Assembly (NCBI RefSeq): GCF_040183065.1
Contig: NC_091120.1
Coordinates: 178,306,396 to 178,370,395, forward strand
Length of the DNA stretch: 64,000 nt
DNA from: Periplaneta americana
Taxonomy: Eukaryota; Arthropoda; Insecta; Blattodea; Blattidae
Direction: 5' to 3'
Shown here: piece by piece, positions 1 through 12,757 of the stretch
How the letters are laid out: the number at the start of each line of letters is the position of its first letter
Numbering within the stretch: the stretch's first letter is position 1
Position numbers and translations under genes: made by a program
The notes under the pieces: model-generated
Told to the model about the DNA's origin: nothing
Seen by the model: only the letters and a program-made list of their open reading frames with translations
Database searches by the model: none

Positions 1-81
1 AATTTCGCTGGGACCAATAAATTGTTCCGAAATAGACAGGATTCCGGATTATTCAGGTTCCGATTTGAACAGGTTTCACTG
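1..81. mobile_element. right end of a Tigger/pogo-like DNA transposon
   Basis: Read in reverse complement from 81 it starts CAGTGAAACCTGTTC and runs to AATAATCCGG, the style of pogo/Tigger terminal repeats, and it is followed by TA at 82-83. The rest lies outside the window. Confidence 0.5.
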
Positions 82-798
82 TATCATAATAGAAGTTGTA
101 ATTTAAAACAATCTTTTCATTGAATGTAGGTGATATTTATGTTAAAAATAAATATAACTAAGATACCATGTAATATTTAAATATGTAAAGCATTTATGAA
201 GTGTAAGTAGCAACCACGTAGCTGAAAAGCATTGAGTCAATTTTTCTAAATATTTTTTTTAACGTTTATTACACACAGGAATTATCTTCCTATTGTTAGG
301 CTAGGGAATTATTTTACAGCTTAACATAAGCATTCAATAAATTTACTTGATTTTCTTCACAATACAATGTTTTTTCCTTCTTCTGAAAAGTTGCAAAAAC
401 TGACAATGCCTTTCAGCTCCGACCAATTCAATATTTACTGTGGAGTTCTGGCAACCAAGTCACTCAAATGAGTGTGCTCCTTGTACGATGACTGTTGACT
501 TAATACAGCAGTCATCAACACAGTGCACCCTTGGGCTAGTGTCTCTTACCTGTGAGTAGGAGATGCACTAGTGTGCATCCAAGGCTGCTGGCAGGCATGC
601 TTTCTCCCTCTCCCTTCTGCACGATAGTGCATATTCCACAAGAATGCATTTGGTTTCACGAGATAACGAATGACTTATAACGTTGCTGTAATTGAGATGC
701 AGTGTTTCATTAAGAAATAAACTCAAGTATCCAAGAATAAATGCATTGCAGGAATGGAAAAAGACATCTTCTTTCACTTGAGATTCAAATATTTATTA
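82..798. other. no gene seen
   Basis: AT-rich unique-looking sequence. Open frames here (for example minus 777-568) show no recognisable domain or splice context. Confidence 0.4.
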
Positions 799-1929
799 CA
801 GTAAAACCCCAATTATCCGTCACCCTATTAACCGATTGGTGGATTATCCGACTGTTTTTGTTTCACTTTTATTTCAGAACTAATTTACATGAAATACTGT
901 TTTGTACATTATATTAGTACAGCTCTGGCATAAGACGGGAAGTTAAAGGATCAAAGACACCCCCACCCATATCCTTTTCGCTTACACCGCCTTATAAAAA
1001 ACCGCAGAGTAAGGCTCTTTGCATCAGTGGTGGATTTTAGACGACCAGCAAGAGCCGTGAGTTCGTAAAAGCCTGATACAATCCGTCACTGACTTCCTCT
1101 CGGCTCATACCATACCGAAACAAAACTGTCTAAGCCGGGGAAGGTGGAGTTAAAGGGTGATCTGCAGTGACTCAATCGAGTTAATAACGCCTAGGTCTGT
1201 ATTGGTACGTATTTTTTCAAGAGAGCATTATTACAATTCTTTATCGTTACACACTATGGTCTACTGTTTGAATTTCCGTGCTATATTTTTCATTTTCTTT
1301 TAATTATTTATTTTACAACGGTTTATCAACTTTTAAGGTTATTAGCGTCAAAATGAGATGGTGATAATGCCAGCAAAAATGAGTCTAGGGTCCAGCGCCG
1401 AAAGTTACCCAGCATTTGCTCTTAATGGGTTGAAGGAAAACTCCGGAATAAACCTCAACCAGGATTTGAATCCGGGCTTGCTCGTTTCACAGTCATGCTA
1501 CTGTATAATTTCTATATAAAATGTCTTCCACGGGTGTCAAGAGAAAACGTATCGAAAAATGTACAAATAATTGAATGGTTTGGGGAAGGGAAACTATGGC
1601 TCATATCGCATCAGAATACGAGATTGGAGTTATAACTGCGATATTTAAAAGAAAAAAACAAGTATAGAGTGTATAAAGTATGTAAATCTACAAATGAGAC
1701 CTCCATTATTCCTATTTTTCTGTAGACAGCCATTATAAAGAGTTTTCTTGCCCTTAAAAACCCGTTGTCGGCAACCAGAATAAAATTAGTGAACTGTCCA
1801 CTATTTAGCGTCTTAAACACTACACCATGGAGAAAATTACGAAATATTTATGGTACGGATTATCCGATTTTTTTCGATTAACCGTTCAGCACATCCCCTT
1901 CATTACCACGGATAATAGAGGTTCTACTG
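799..1929. mobile_element. Tigger/pogo-like DNA transposon, non-coding, TA-flanked
   Basis: The left end is CAGTAAAACCCCAATTATCC and the right end in reverse complement is CAGTAGAACCTCTATTATCC. Both are flanked by TA (797-798 and 1930-1931). ATTATCCG terminal repeats are typical of Tigger-type elements of the pogo group. Second ATTATCCG-like blocks occur just inside both ends. No transposase frame is readable, and a SINE-like fragment lies inside. Confidence 0.7.
1319..1500 (-). mobile_element. SINE-like fragment nested in the Tigger-like element
   Basis: Shares the blocks gtgataatgcc, cgaaagttacccagcatttg and aaaactccgg with 44563-44745 and 60532-60722. The shared 3' block (ttatcaac ... ggttattagcgtc) places the 3' end at the low-coordinate side, so it reads on the minus strand. 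Confidence 0.6.
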
Positions 1930-2003
1930 TATTACCAGTAAATGTATATTTTTAGATTTTTTTAGGGGCACTTTCATGTCAGAGTCTTTAACTACGAGCA
2001 TCA

Positions 2004-2952
2004 ACTGGTTTATAGAGCCAGGACGAGAAGTTATGGCACCAGCACGAGGGACGCATTTTAGTTTGTTTGCTTGGACTCGCCCTCACACTCAACTGGAGGG
2101 GTGTTCGGTTAGTTGGTTACTAGCATTCCGAGTGTTCAGATCGTTCTGCTACTACAGCTATTGCTGATACTGAAAACATTGTCCTTCTGAGCGCCCTCAT
2201 TATGGCATTGTCTAAGGTGTGAAATCATAGAGTCGTTCATAGTCAAGGACATGAAATAGCATAAAATGTATGGAAATTCATGTCAGAAGAGGTTGTAAAT
2301 GAAATACCAATTCCATTGAAAATCGTGTATGCAACAGTACTGGCTGCCACTGGTATTTCAAAGCGAACCTTTGCAAGAATTAGGAAAGAAGGGGAAAATA
2401 TTGAGGCAGAAACAGCACATTCTTTCTCCAGTCCGGAAAAATCACAGCCGAAGAAGAAGATTGTTGCAGCTGTAGACAGTTTTGATGAGGAAGTCCTAAG
2501 AAGTCTCATCTATAATTTCTACGCTACGCATAAGCCGATTCTGCAATCGCTTCTTCCAAAAATGGATATCAGTGTATGATTATGTGAAGAAAGTAGAGAA
2601 CAATTACATTGAAAGTGAGCACGTGATGGACAGTATTTTGGAGAACATTTCCATAAACTTAGGGACATCTGATTCCAGCACAGAACAGTCGTCTGATTCA
2701 GACGGAGCATAACAATATAAAGATGGAATAGCGGGCGTAATTCCATTAGGTACCTTCGGACTCTTGAGTAGGAAAGTGGTGATACTAAGGTAAGACGAAT
2801 GTTTTTAGAAAGAGATGAAACGCATATGCCTGCCGCTCTGAGCTTGAGAACCGTAACCCAAACAACCCCCACTCCTCTACCCTGCTGGGCGGCAATTTAA
2901 AACTTCGCGCAGGTTGGTGCCATAACATCTCGTCTCAGCTCTACTTACCAGT
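2004..2952. mobile_element. TIR DNA transposon with a DDE transposase remnant
   Basis: Imperfect inverted ends: left ACTGGTTTATAGAGC then GACGAGAAGTTATGGCACCA; right in reverse complement ACTGGTAAGTAGAGC then GACGAGATGTTATGGCACCA. I could not fix a clear target-site duplication. It encloses the transposase pseudogene at 2280-2712. Confidence 0.6.
2280..2712 (+). pseudogene. IS630/Tc1-like transposase, internally deleted
   Basis: The N-terminal frame (2280-2579) contains VLAATGISKRTFARIRKEG and EAETAHSFSSPEKSQPKKK, then FDEEVLRSLIYNFYATHK. This is the helix-turn-helix and linker style of an insect transposase family with an (A)ATGVSxxTLxRIxxEG motif. About 30 bases later another frame gives YDYVKKVENNYIESEHVMD and the acidic tail DSDGA, stop at 2712. 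That is the usual C-terminus of the same family. The whole DDE catalytic core between them is missing, and the two halves are out of frame, so no active enzyme can be made. Family assignment is from memory of its conserved ends. Confidence 0.65.
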
Positions 2953-4667
2953 ACGTTTTTTAAGAACATTTGCGAGTTAGTGATGTATTCGAGTTCGTAC
3001 ATCGAGATATCCCTCGTAGAAAGCTGAAATTGGGAGAAATTCGGGAATGAGGAGGGGAAAATAGAACAAGGATAAGATGTTGCATCCATTAATTTCCAGT
3101 AAGCTTTGGTGGTTTTATCCCACTTCTTACATTGATTATCTTAAAAAAATTCATATGGAAAAAACTGAAATCAAGACAGGAGACAAAAATGTAACTGTGC
3201 TTTGTGATGTATTGCTGTTCATATATCCAGATAAAATTTGAACAAACAAGTGATTTTTATAGTTTTTGTCTGTTTCAAAGACAGAAACAAAGAAACAGAA
3301 AGGTAAGTAAGTACTTTCAGTGCTTTTACAGTCTAAATTGACAAAGCTTCATTTCAGGATTTCTCTTATTAATAAAAGATGTTGCTTCGGAAACAAACTT
3401 AGTAACATTTCATGAATAGAGCTATTTATGTACATAATATAATGGAAGAAAGTCATAGCTCAACTGAAATGATTCTTTTAATGAATGTGAGATTGTGTGT
3501 ATGAAATACAATTCAGGTAAAAGATTAATCTTCTCAGAAGACAGCAATATATGGGCTGAAATTAAACTTTGTCAAGTTTTCTTTCGACTGCAGATTTAAA
3601 AATGTTTAAATGGAATTGAGCCATAGTAAAAACATGAGAAGGATAATTACGTGAATTTAAATATTTTATCATAAACAAAATACCCCAGACAAAAGAGCAA
3701 GATAAGGGTTGATACTCAACATTTTGGCCAATTATATCACAATAATTAGTGTTATATTTACACATCATCATCATTCCCCTATCCAACCATTTGTCATTTA
3801 TCACCCCCATTCATCGGGCAGGTGCAAAACTCTGCACTAATGAAAAATAACAATATTCAACAACCGATGTCAACATACATCTTTAAATATACAATTCTTT
3901 TTCTTTTATTATACAATTGTACTTTCTCTCCCATAATTTAAGCCTCTCTACCACGACTTTTATATTTTTGCACCCCCCCCATATGGGTACTATTCTGTGA
4001 CCTCCACAGGGGTCATAATACTTACTGCAATTAAGAAGACAAATTGGTGTTAAAACAAGGAATCTCACATGCAACCCGGTAAATTCAAAACCCATGCACG
4101 ACTGTGTCTACAGGATATCGTAATTGCAACATTTTAAGTCCATATAATCTACAACGAAGCACCACGCTTAGATTCCTTGTCTGGGCACCATGTTTGGCTA
4201 AGTTTTACAGTAAATACTGCAATCACTACTTGCAACCAACAATCAACATATTCACCACCGTTATAGATGATGTGGAGTGATTTTAAAATCTTTAGTTTGC
4301 CAAATTTTTTTAAAGCTGTAAGGAAAACTGTCCACTAGCTGTCGAGTTGGCAGCCATTAACCATATGTTTCAATATAATCTACTGATACTCCTTGGAGTC
4401 TTCTAGTTTGGAAAGTTACTTGCACAAGATGATTACTGTTTCGTAAAGTGACTGCATTATGATTTCAGGAAGATATAGATGAAACTAGTGCTTTTCCATG
4501 CAGTGTGTTTGGTATTCAGAAAACATGCTAAATGTTAAGATATCTAGTCCACCGATATGTAGCACAATTGCTCAAAATTGCCATCTAAATTCTCAGAATG
4601 TCACTACATCTTAAAAATGAATGAGTAGAATTAAAAAAAAATAAAATAGACCTACGTTTTTATTTAA
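2953..4667. other. no gene seen
   Basis: AT-rich sequence. Open frames on the minus strand near 3562-4095 have no domain or splice support. A poly-C run sits at 3973-3980. Confidence 0.4.
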
Positions 4668-5431
4668 GGGTATACGTACGTGGACAACCACAAATATTAT
4701 CAGAAAATGCAGGCTCTAAATTTCTAAAATTTTATAAGGAAATGAACTCGCAATTGGACAAAAATTACAAGGTACCACAACAAGACTTATTAGAACTTAA
4801 ATATATGACAAAAGTAAAAAAATGGTTACCAATAATACTTTTTAGAATTCACTTTTTACTTTAAATTAAATTTTCCAAAATTTGAAGACTTTCACACATA
4901 TTATTTCATAACTCCACAACCATTAGAGACAGAATACTGAAATTTTGTACACTGATTTAACATATATTTATGCAAAAGGTAGACTACAATAATGCCCATT
5001 TCTTTGAAAAGAGAAAAATTAGGTCACAAAACATCATGTAAATTTTAATATATTTTGTATGGGACAAATAAAAAAATAATTGTATTAAAATAAACAACTC
5101 TACATGTCTGAGAGTAATCTACTTTTCAGAAATAAGTGTTTATTACATGCAGGAAAAATATTAAAGATGTTAGAGAGACCATAACAACGTTAACTTATGG
5201 TTACCAAATGATGTAACTGCAGATTTTTTTTTTCATACATTAATAAAACTGGTTTGAAAAATATTATTAGTAACCTTTTTTATGCTTTTATCAGATATTT
5301 AAGTTCTAATAAGTCTTGTTGTGGTACCTTGTAATTTTTGTCCTATTGTGAGTTCGTTTTCTTATAAAATTTTAGAAATTTAGAGCTTGCATTTTCTGAT
5401 AATATTTGTGGTCGTTCACGTACCTATACCC
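4668..5431. mobile_element. TTAA-flanked MITE with long inverted repeats (piggyBac-like?)
   Basis: The ends are GGGTATACGTACGTGGACAA and, in reverse complement, GGGTATAGGTACGTGAACGA. Inverted arms extend about 175 bp each (4668-4845 and 5255-5431). TTAA lies at both sides (4664-4667 and 5432-5435), the target of piggyBac-type transposases. It is non-coding. Confidence 0.7.
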
Positions 5432-5899
5432 TTAAAATATTAAAAATAAGCTGTTAGCATTAATATTCTATTATGTCACGAGACAAATAAGACATATTCA
5501 TTATTAGCCTATATTATTGAAGACTAACTACTAGTACAAAGATTAAAATAATAAGAAAGTTATAGAAATAAAAGGACTGGACAAAGAAACATTTATGGAA
5601 TCAATGATGCAATCTACACCAGTAGTTCGCAAAATGCGGTTCTCAATGTAGATTATGGTCGCCTGTGAGATATCTCAATTTGAGAAGTCGGAAGATAATA
5701 CAAAATTATTATCCCCAATCTCTCGAGATTGAAAAATAAGAACATGATCCACTTAAGCATACAGCCTTGCTATGTGAAGCACATCAAGACATAATTAATG
5801 AAATGTATGCTCTAGACAAAAATTGAGTTTCTTTTGTTCTGTTTATGAGTATAAGAACTATATTTGAGTAAAATATATTTGATACATGTGAACAAAAAT

Positions 5900-6370
5900 T
5901 AGATATATAGCATCAAAATTAAATTGTGAACAAACAAATACAAAACTGAAAAGTTACAGAAACTGGTTAGAAGTATAGACTACAATGCAAACAAAAATCA
6001 CAGTTTCTTCAAAATTGTGAATAAACAAACAGAAAATGTGAAAAGTTATAAAAACTGATCAGAAGTACAGACTACAATGCAAACAAAAATCAGAGTCTCT
6101 TCAAAATTGTGAATAAACAAACACAAAATGTGAAAAGTTACAAAAACTGGTTAGAAGTACAGACTACAATGCAAACAAAAATCAGAGTCTCTTCAAAATT
6201 GTGAGTAAACAAACACAAAATGTGAAAAGTTACAAAAACTGGTTAGAAGTACAGACTACAATGCAAACAAAAATCAGAGTCTCTTCAAAATTGTGAATAA
6301 ACAAACACAAAATGTGAAAAGTTAAAAACTGGTTAGATATTCAAACTACAATGTAAACAAGATATAGAGT
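5900..6370. repeat. 92-bp tandem repeat, about 4.5 copies
   Basis: The landmark tacaatgcaaacaaaaatca recurs at about 5983, 6075, 6167, 6259 and 6349, a 92-bp period. Each unit contains aattgtgaataaacaaa and aaaagttacaaaaactgg. Degenerate single units recur at 7385-7620 and 9690-10040. Confidence 0.85.
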
Positions 6371-7621
6371 CCCTGAAAACTGTTTTTCTTAGAATATGTT
6401 ACTTGTACAGAAAAGACTATAGAAATAAAATTCTTGTGCATAAGTTGAAGATGTTCCGAAAATGTCAAAATGTTCATCAACTAATCTGACCTTAAGAATG
6501 TTGCGTGTCCACAATGAGTCTTCAAGAGGAAGTCTAAAGGTCGTAACTGACAAATTTTTATTTATACACAGTATCCGAATATACAAATTATACTGTTTAA
6601 GTTGGTGTAAATTTTTTAAAATATTAGAATATTTACTATTTTAAAAATACTGTTTTAAAATATTTGTACATTTCTACCGTTAAGTACCGGTAATGTTTAC
6701 TGGTACTTTAAACGCAATTTACTCAAAGGTATGGTAATTTTTTCAACATATTTGTCCCATTTTCTCATAAAGTTTTATGTACATCTGCATGAAATTTTTA
6801 CCACATGATTAAGACAGTATTGTGATGTTTTGGAACTACTTCTGTTAAATTTTCTTAGGAAGTTAGGCCTAATCCTTAAACAAATGAAATGTCTGAAAAT
6901 TTGTTTAAAAAATGGGACATCTATCAACATTTGTATACCGGTACTTCTTTCTAATCGATATTTAGAAGTTCTTGATGGTCAGTGTAATTAACGGGAATGA
7001 CTGAATTTTCTGTACGAAGAATCACATTTTTACACCCAATAGTTTCTGAGACAATGGAGCATTATGGCTGTTTTAACATTTATAAGATAGAGATTTAAAT
7101 ATCCTCTCACATCAGGTAAACATTATATAATTTAAAATTTTTCATATTTTATGGAACACCTCAATCTGAGAAGTATGAAGATAAAACATTACTGTTTTAA
7201 ACTCTCAAGATTTGAAAAGGAGAACATGATTCAACTTCCGCACATAGCTTTACGGAACCATAAAAAATTAAATATATATTCTACAAAATAACTGAGTTTC
7301 TTATGTTCTGTTTACGAGTATAAGAACTATATTTGAGTAAAATATATCTGATACATGCGAACAAAAATTAGATATATAGCATCAAAATTAAATTGTGAAT
7401 AAACAAACACAAAAAGTTAAAAGTTACAGAAACTGGTTAGATGTGAAAGCTACAATGCTAACAAAAATCAGCGTGCCTTAAAACTATGGTTTCTTAAAAT
7501 ATATTACTAGAACAAAAAATATATAACAACTATCGGTAAATCTTTCCATACAAAAACTGGTTAGGTATGCAAACTACACTGCAAACAAAAATCAGCGTCT
7601 CTTAAAATATGTTATTAGTAC
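6371..7621. repeat. diverged copies of the 92-bp family in AT-rich sequence
   Basis: Single degenerate units near 7385-7480 and 7550-7615; otherwise nothing recognised. The duplicated phrase near 5850-5930 (gagtataagaactatatttg) recurs at 7314, so a larger unit has been duplicated. Confidence 0.55.
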
Positions 7622-8240
7622 CTAGGGTGACCAGACGTCCGGATTTCGCTGGACATGTCCTGTTTTTTTTTTTTTTTTAAGTATTTTGTGAGCTTCCGCC
7701 CGGCTTTTTATGATAAAGCCAAAAGTCCTGCTTTCTGCCTTTCAACAACATAATGTACCCAATATTGAAATACAGTAGGGCCTATATAAGATTAAATGTG
7801 AAGTCAAAAGTATGTGTTTCTGTTGTTATATGAAGAATATCCGCTATACTGGAGAATTAGCACGGCCACTTTGAACCGTGCCGTTACGTTTACCACCAAA
7901 TTTAAGTAAATACACAATGTCACCAACATAACATGACGTTGGTGTGTGGCGTAGTTGGCAGGAGAAATTTTTTCTCTCTCTGTCTACCTCCTTCGTTCTG
8001 AACATTATTGAGAGATAGCACCACTGTTAACGACAATGTGTATTTGCGTAAATATTGCGAGTAAATTATGACGAGTGCCTTAGATGAGAGGCTCGGGACA
8101 GAAACAGTTTTGCTGTAGCGCATGCGCGGACCTCTCATGCAGTGGGAGCGTGATCCTTACTTGAATTTATTTTTGCGTGTACTTGCAGATTAAATGATTG
8201 AGATCCCTTCTTGCTCCGGTTACAGGCCTTGCATTTACGA

Positions 8241-8395
8241 AGGTTATGTTATGTTAGCTTAGATTAGGTTAGGTTAGCTTAGGTTAGGTTAGATTAGATT
8301 AGCTTTGGTTAAGTTAGATTAGCTTTGGTTAGGTTAGATTAGTTTTGGTTAGGTTAGCTTTGGTTAGGTTAGGTTAGCTTTGGTTAGGTTAGCTT
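8241..8395. repeat. degenerate TTAGG-type (insect telomere-like) interstitial repeat
   Basis: About 155 bp of (TTAGG)n-derived sequence with variants such as ttaggttagcttagg and ttagctttggttagg. TTAGG is the canonical insect telomere unit, but this copy is internal to a hAT element and strongly diverged. Confidence 0.6.
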
Positions 8396-9041
8396 GATTT
8401 GATTCGTCCATGTAGTAGTTAAAATTATATAATATGACAGTTTTTGATTCGTAATATTGTTAAAAAATAATAGGCCTATAATGAAAGCGGTGAATAATTT
8501 CATGGTCCTTAAATTTTTTTTCGTAAAAGGCTAGGTATTTTTCGATAGGCCAGAAATAAAACAGCAACGCCGTCATAATTACGTACTTTACGCTTTGGCG
8601 AACATTAACCGGAAATTTACTTTCCGTCATTTTAATTGTATTCCGTGAAACACACCTTTTTTTCCTGTTAATTTCCTTGTGATAACCTAGTTTATTATCT
8701 TATTACATCTTCATTTTCTTTTAATGCATTCAAAAAACCGCCGTTGTACTACATAAAACCTTGAACTATACTAATGGAGTGAATTATTTAAGAATATAGT
8801 CGCGAATTTGACTACCACCATTTCGATTATATTTTGTTTGATACGGCTCGGTACGGCCCGGTGACTAGTGGCCAGCGAGTAGAGTCGACTATCGATATTG
8901 GTCTGCCGTGCGTATTATCCAGTTGTTCCAAAATATCAATTTTATGAATTCTGTGCTCTAAAAGAATTTATTTTGAAGCAAGATGAAGAATTTTTCTTGG
9001 AAACAATAGATTTTCAGTGAAGTACATTTTTTGAGCAGGTT

Positions 9042-9404
9042 ATGAATGTTAAGTGTTTCCAAACTTTGCAGTATACATGTCAATTCTTTTTTTCAATAAT
9101 AATTGTACATAGCGCCAACATTGAAAAGGTATTTTTACTAATCAATACCCAATGGTCAGATGAAAGGAACAGACTATCAATAGAAGCAGTAAAGAGTATT
9201 GTAACAGTACAATATAATTTGAAGCATTTTACATGTAAAGAATTTCACATCCATTTATTGAAATCCTCAAAGCTACTGATGAACATTCCTCTTCACAAAA
9301 GTATGAACAATGAAACTGTAAGATTAATAACAATGAATAGCTTTGGTACTGTGTTTGTCTCAGTGAATGAAAAGGAATTTAATGTGTTGTCAGGCATTTT
9401 TTAA
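9042..9404 (+). pseudogene. hAT transposase C-terminal (dimerisation) fragment
   Basis: The frame contains SANIEKVFLLINTQWSDERN then RLSIEAVKSIVTVQYNLKHF. This matches the hAT C-terminal dimerisation motif (N-x-E-R-x-FS-x-(I/M)N-x-x-W-(S/T)DERN). The catalytic part is absent or decayed, so this is a remnant. It lies just inside the right end of its element, as expected for a plus-strand hAT gene. Confidence 0.7.
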
Positions 9405-9472
9405 AAATGTCCTGCTATTTTCCTTCAAATGTCCTGCTTTTGAACATTTTGATCTGGTCACCATACTAGTAC

Positions 9473-11610
9473 TGAAAACTCTAGGGAAATAAAGTTTTTG
9501 TGCATAAGTGAAAGATGTTCTAAAAATGTCAATTTGTTTATGAAGTCACCTAATCTGATGAATATTGTGTGCCCACAATGAGTCTTCTGGTAAAGATTAT
9601 GTTATTTGAAAGTAGCATAGAAATATATTTGTGTAAAATATATTTGATACCGGTACATATGTGAATAAAAATAAAGATATTTAAACTGTTAATAAACAAA
9701 TACAAAACTAAAAACTTACAAAACTAGTTAGATTATGCACACTACCTACATTGCAAACAAAAATCTGTGTCCCTTAAAATGTGTATGACACAAAGCCATA
9801 ACTAACAAAATATAAATTCTACATAAAAATTGAGTTTCTTTATGTTTTGTGTTTACGAGTATGGTAACATATAAAGAACTATATTTGGATAAAATATATT
9901 TGATATATGTGAACAAAAATAAGATTATATAGCATCAAAATTAAATTGTGAATAAACAAATACAAAACTAAAAAGTTGCGAAACTGGTTAGGTTATGAAA
10001 ACTACAATGCAAACAAAAATCTGCGTCTCTTAAAACTATGGCCTTTTAAAATATATTACTAGCACAGAAAATAATTTGGAAATGACGTTCTTGTGCATAA
10101 GTGAAAGATGTTCCAAGTAACTTGATCTGAAGAATATTGTGTGTACCGGTACACAATCAGTCTTCAAGACAGGTGAAGATTATGTTACTGGCACTTAAAA
10201 GTTTTTATAGGTTAAAAAATACCGTGGATTCCAACACAAGGTTTTGATTACAGTTTAGTGTTCTAGTACAGTGCTTCCCAATTCAAATCGCAACTCGCAA
10301 TCCAAGAATGATCTAATGTAAGGCTACAAGAGGGTTTGTTTGTTACCAGTATCAAAAAACAAAAATCTAAATTCAGCAGAATTGATAGAAGAATTAAATT
10401 TAAAAATGATGAACATTCTTTACTGTTATACAGTGAAAGGTAGCTCTATATCTAATATTTATTCCTCACTGCACTAATACCGGTACAGGAATTGAGAGTC
10501 AATTTCACCATACTCGACATACCGTTGGTCTACATTTGTTTAAAGTAATCATCACTTTTTCCCCATTTAGGACTAAGAACTTCAAAATACCTAGCAAAAA
10601 AATATAAATTATACATTTTTAGAATGTGTAGACAGAATTTATTAATACACGAATAATGTATGTGATAAAAAAGAATGACGCAGTAGTTAATTTTCCAACA
10701 TCTCAATAGATGGCAGAAGTATACAGATTTTACTTTTCTGGTAACTATACAAACTTTACATGATAAATGTTTACCTACCTAATAACTTCAAAGCACTGAA
10801 ACGTCACTTACCATGTTTTACTCCCGAATCTCTCAGTTCATAACATCTTTTTATATTAATTAACGAAAATAATGTTTAGTAAATTTAGAATATACGTTAT
10901 AGACGTCTCATTTCTTGGCATTTAATGCAATAACTGTACTCTCAGGCTTTTCAGTCAGTGGACAATGTTTAGAAACTCGTTGTTATTGTTGCAGTCTGTA
11001 ATTTTACTGTAACTATGTTTGGTGTAAAGTAATGTGGCAGAAGTATAAATCAGGGAAGAAAAATACTATTGGAAAAAGTGTGGGTTAACCTCACCCCTTG
11101 CGTAAAATCCTATGGGCATATGTCATCAAAATCCGGATTTTGTTTACGAGTTAACTGAAAAAAAAAAAATTCTTGCATGTTTTATGTACTTAACGAAAAA
11201 AATATATTTATTTAACAAGTAACAAAGTTACCGGCCGTATATAGTATTCAAGAAAAGACATTGCTACTACTTCATTTACGGTATACATCACTAAATATAA
11301 CCATTTCAATGGTAAGATTGAGGGCCACATAAATTTGGTATTGACTGGGAATCACTGTTCTAAGAGAATTTTCTTTTATAAATTTTCAGAATTACTAAAA
11401 CTTTTATACTGGTATTTCTTTCAGAAGGAAGATATAATTGTAAAAGTTTACAAACACTGGTGCTTTAAAATCCCCCAATATCATTATCCAAAATATTTTA
11501 ATGAATAGTAGTGTAATTATTTTTCTATTTAAATACATTTCTGCTATCAGCAAAATTTGCACAATAGATAGTTTTTTAACATTGGAGACCACAGAACTGC
11601 AGTATTTATA
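9473..11610. other. AT-rich region with diverged 92-bp family units; no gene seen
   Basis: Units related to the 92-bp repeat recur near 9690-9780 and 9950-10060. No open frame has recognisable content. Confidence 0.4.
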
Positions 11611-12757
11611 CAGAGTGATTTATATAGAACTGACACATTTCTTTCATTAATTTTTTCAAAACGAATTGTGCTAGTGACAACTTATTATACCTAAAATGTA
11701 GAGGAATTTTGGGAGATTATTTACCTCTATAGCAAATGTTGAAAATGTCCTCCATCCTGCATAAGGCACAACTCAACACGTCGTTCCATGTTACTGGCTA
11801 CTCGATGGAGGACTCTGTTGTTAGCTTGAATCTCCTGTGTGATGTTGTGCTTCAGATCGTCCAATGTACGGGGACGTGTGGCGTAAACCCTGTCTTTTAA
11901 GTAACCCCATAGAAAGAAGTCCGGCGTTGTCAAATCCGGAGATCTCGGTGGCCACAGCTACTCAAAGGGCATACCAGAGAGAATTTGGTGTTCGCAATCC
12001 TCCCAAAAGAAACACAATGGAACCATGCTTCATCTGTGAACCATGTGATGGACAATATGGCAGAATTTTGCACAATGAACGTCTGAAACCAGTGACAATA
12101 ATTCAATCTTTTATCTTTATCTGGTTCCTGTAGCTGATTAACAACCGTAACCCTATATGGCTTTAGGCTCTCTGACACATTGAGTAGGTGTACCCTGTCT
12201 CCTGCGACAAACGTCTTAATGATTTTTTGGGTGACTGCTCCAGTCGTGCTCTTACGTCAACAACAACCGTGGGAAGCCTAGATGAACGATGCTTGCCCTT
12301 TTCACTCAGCAGAGATCCAATTGTTTCCAATTTGTTTACCAGTCCCAGTATTGTGTTTCTTTTGGAAGGTTTGCGAACACCAAATTCTCTCTGGTATGCC
12401 CTTTGAGTAGCTGTGGCCACCGAGATCTCCGGATTTGACAACGCCAGACTTCTTTCTATGGGGTTACTTAAAAGACAAGGTTTACACCACACGTCCCCAG
12501 ACATTGGACGATCTGAAGCACAACATCACACAGGAGATTCAAGCTAACAACAGAGTCCTCCAACGAGTGGCCAGTAACATGGAACGACATGTTGAGTTGT
12601 GCCTTATGCAGGATGGAGGACATTTTCAACATTTGCTATAGAGGTAAATAATCTCCCAAAATTCCTCTACATTTTAGGTATAATAAGTTGTCACTAGCAC
12701 AATTCGTTTTGAAACAATTAATGAAAGAAATGTGTCAGTTCTATATAAATCACTCTG
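11611..12757. mobile_element. palindromic mariner/Tc1 derivative with 395-bp arms, TA-flanked
   Basis: The ends CAGAGTGATTTATATAGAAC are inverted and flanked by TA (11609-11610 and 12758-12759). The arms (about 11611-12005 and 12365-12757) are near-identical inverted copies. Each arm carries the C-terminal transposase part (PDFFLWGYLKD ... GGHFQHLL, minus 11933-11727 and plus 12435-12641) fused tail-to-tail to a piece of the N-terminal HTH (TQRAYQREFGVR). The 360-bp centre on the minus strand has the rest of the HTH, LEQSPKKSLRRLSQETGY, and FTDEAWFH with the first catalytic Asp. The second and third catalytic residues are missing. This is a foldback, non-autonomous derivative. Confidence 0.8.

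Larger units (their letters stand above)
7622..9464 (+). mobile_element. hAT element with 8-bp target-site duplication
   Basis: The left end is CTAGGGTGACCAGACG and the right end in reverse complement is ATGGTGACCAGATC. Flanks are ATTAGTAC (7614-7621) and ACTAGTAC (9465-9472), an 8-bp duplication with one mismatch, diagnostic of hAT. It contains the C-terminal dimerisation region of the transposase and a degenerate TTAGG-like repeat. Confidence 0.75.

Noticed and set aside
568..777. Minus-strand 69-codon open frame, and similar short frames at 3562-4095, 13150-13781, 22736-23048, 30214-30878 and 61669-62597
   Set aside because: No domain, splice context or homology that I recognise; length is expected by chance in AT-rich DNA.
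8241..8395. A chromosome end or telomere
   Set aside because: The TTAGG-like repeat is short, diverged and flanked on both sides by the same transposon.
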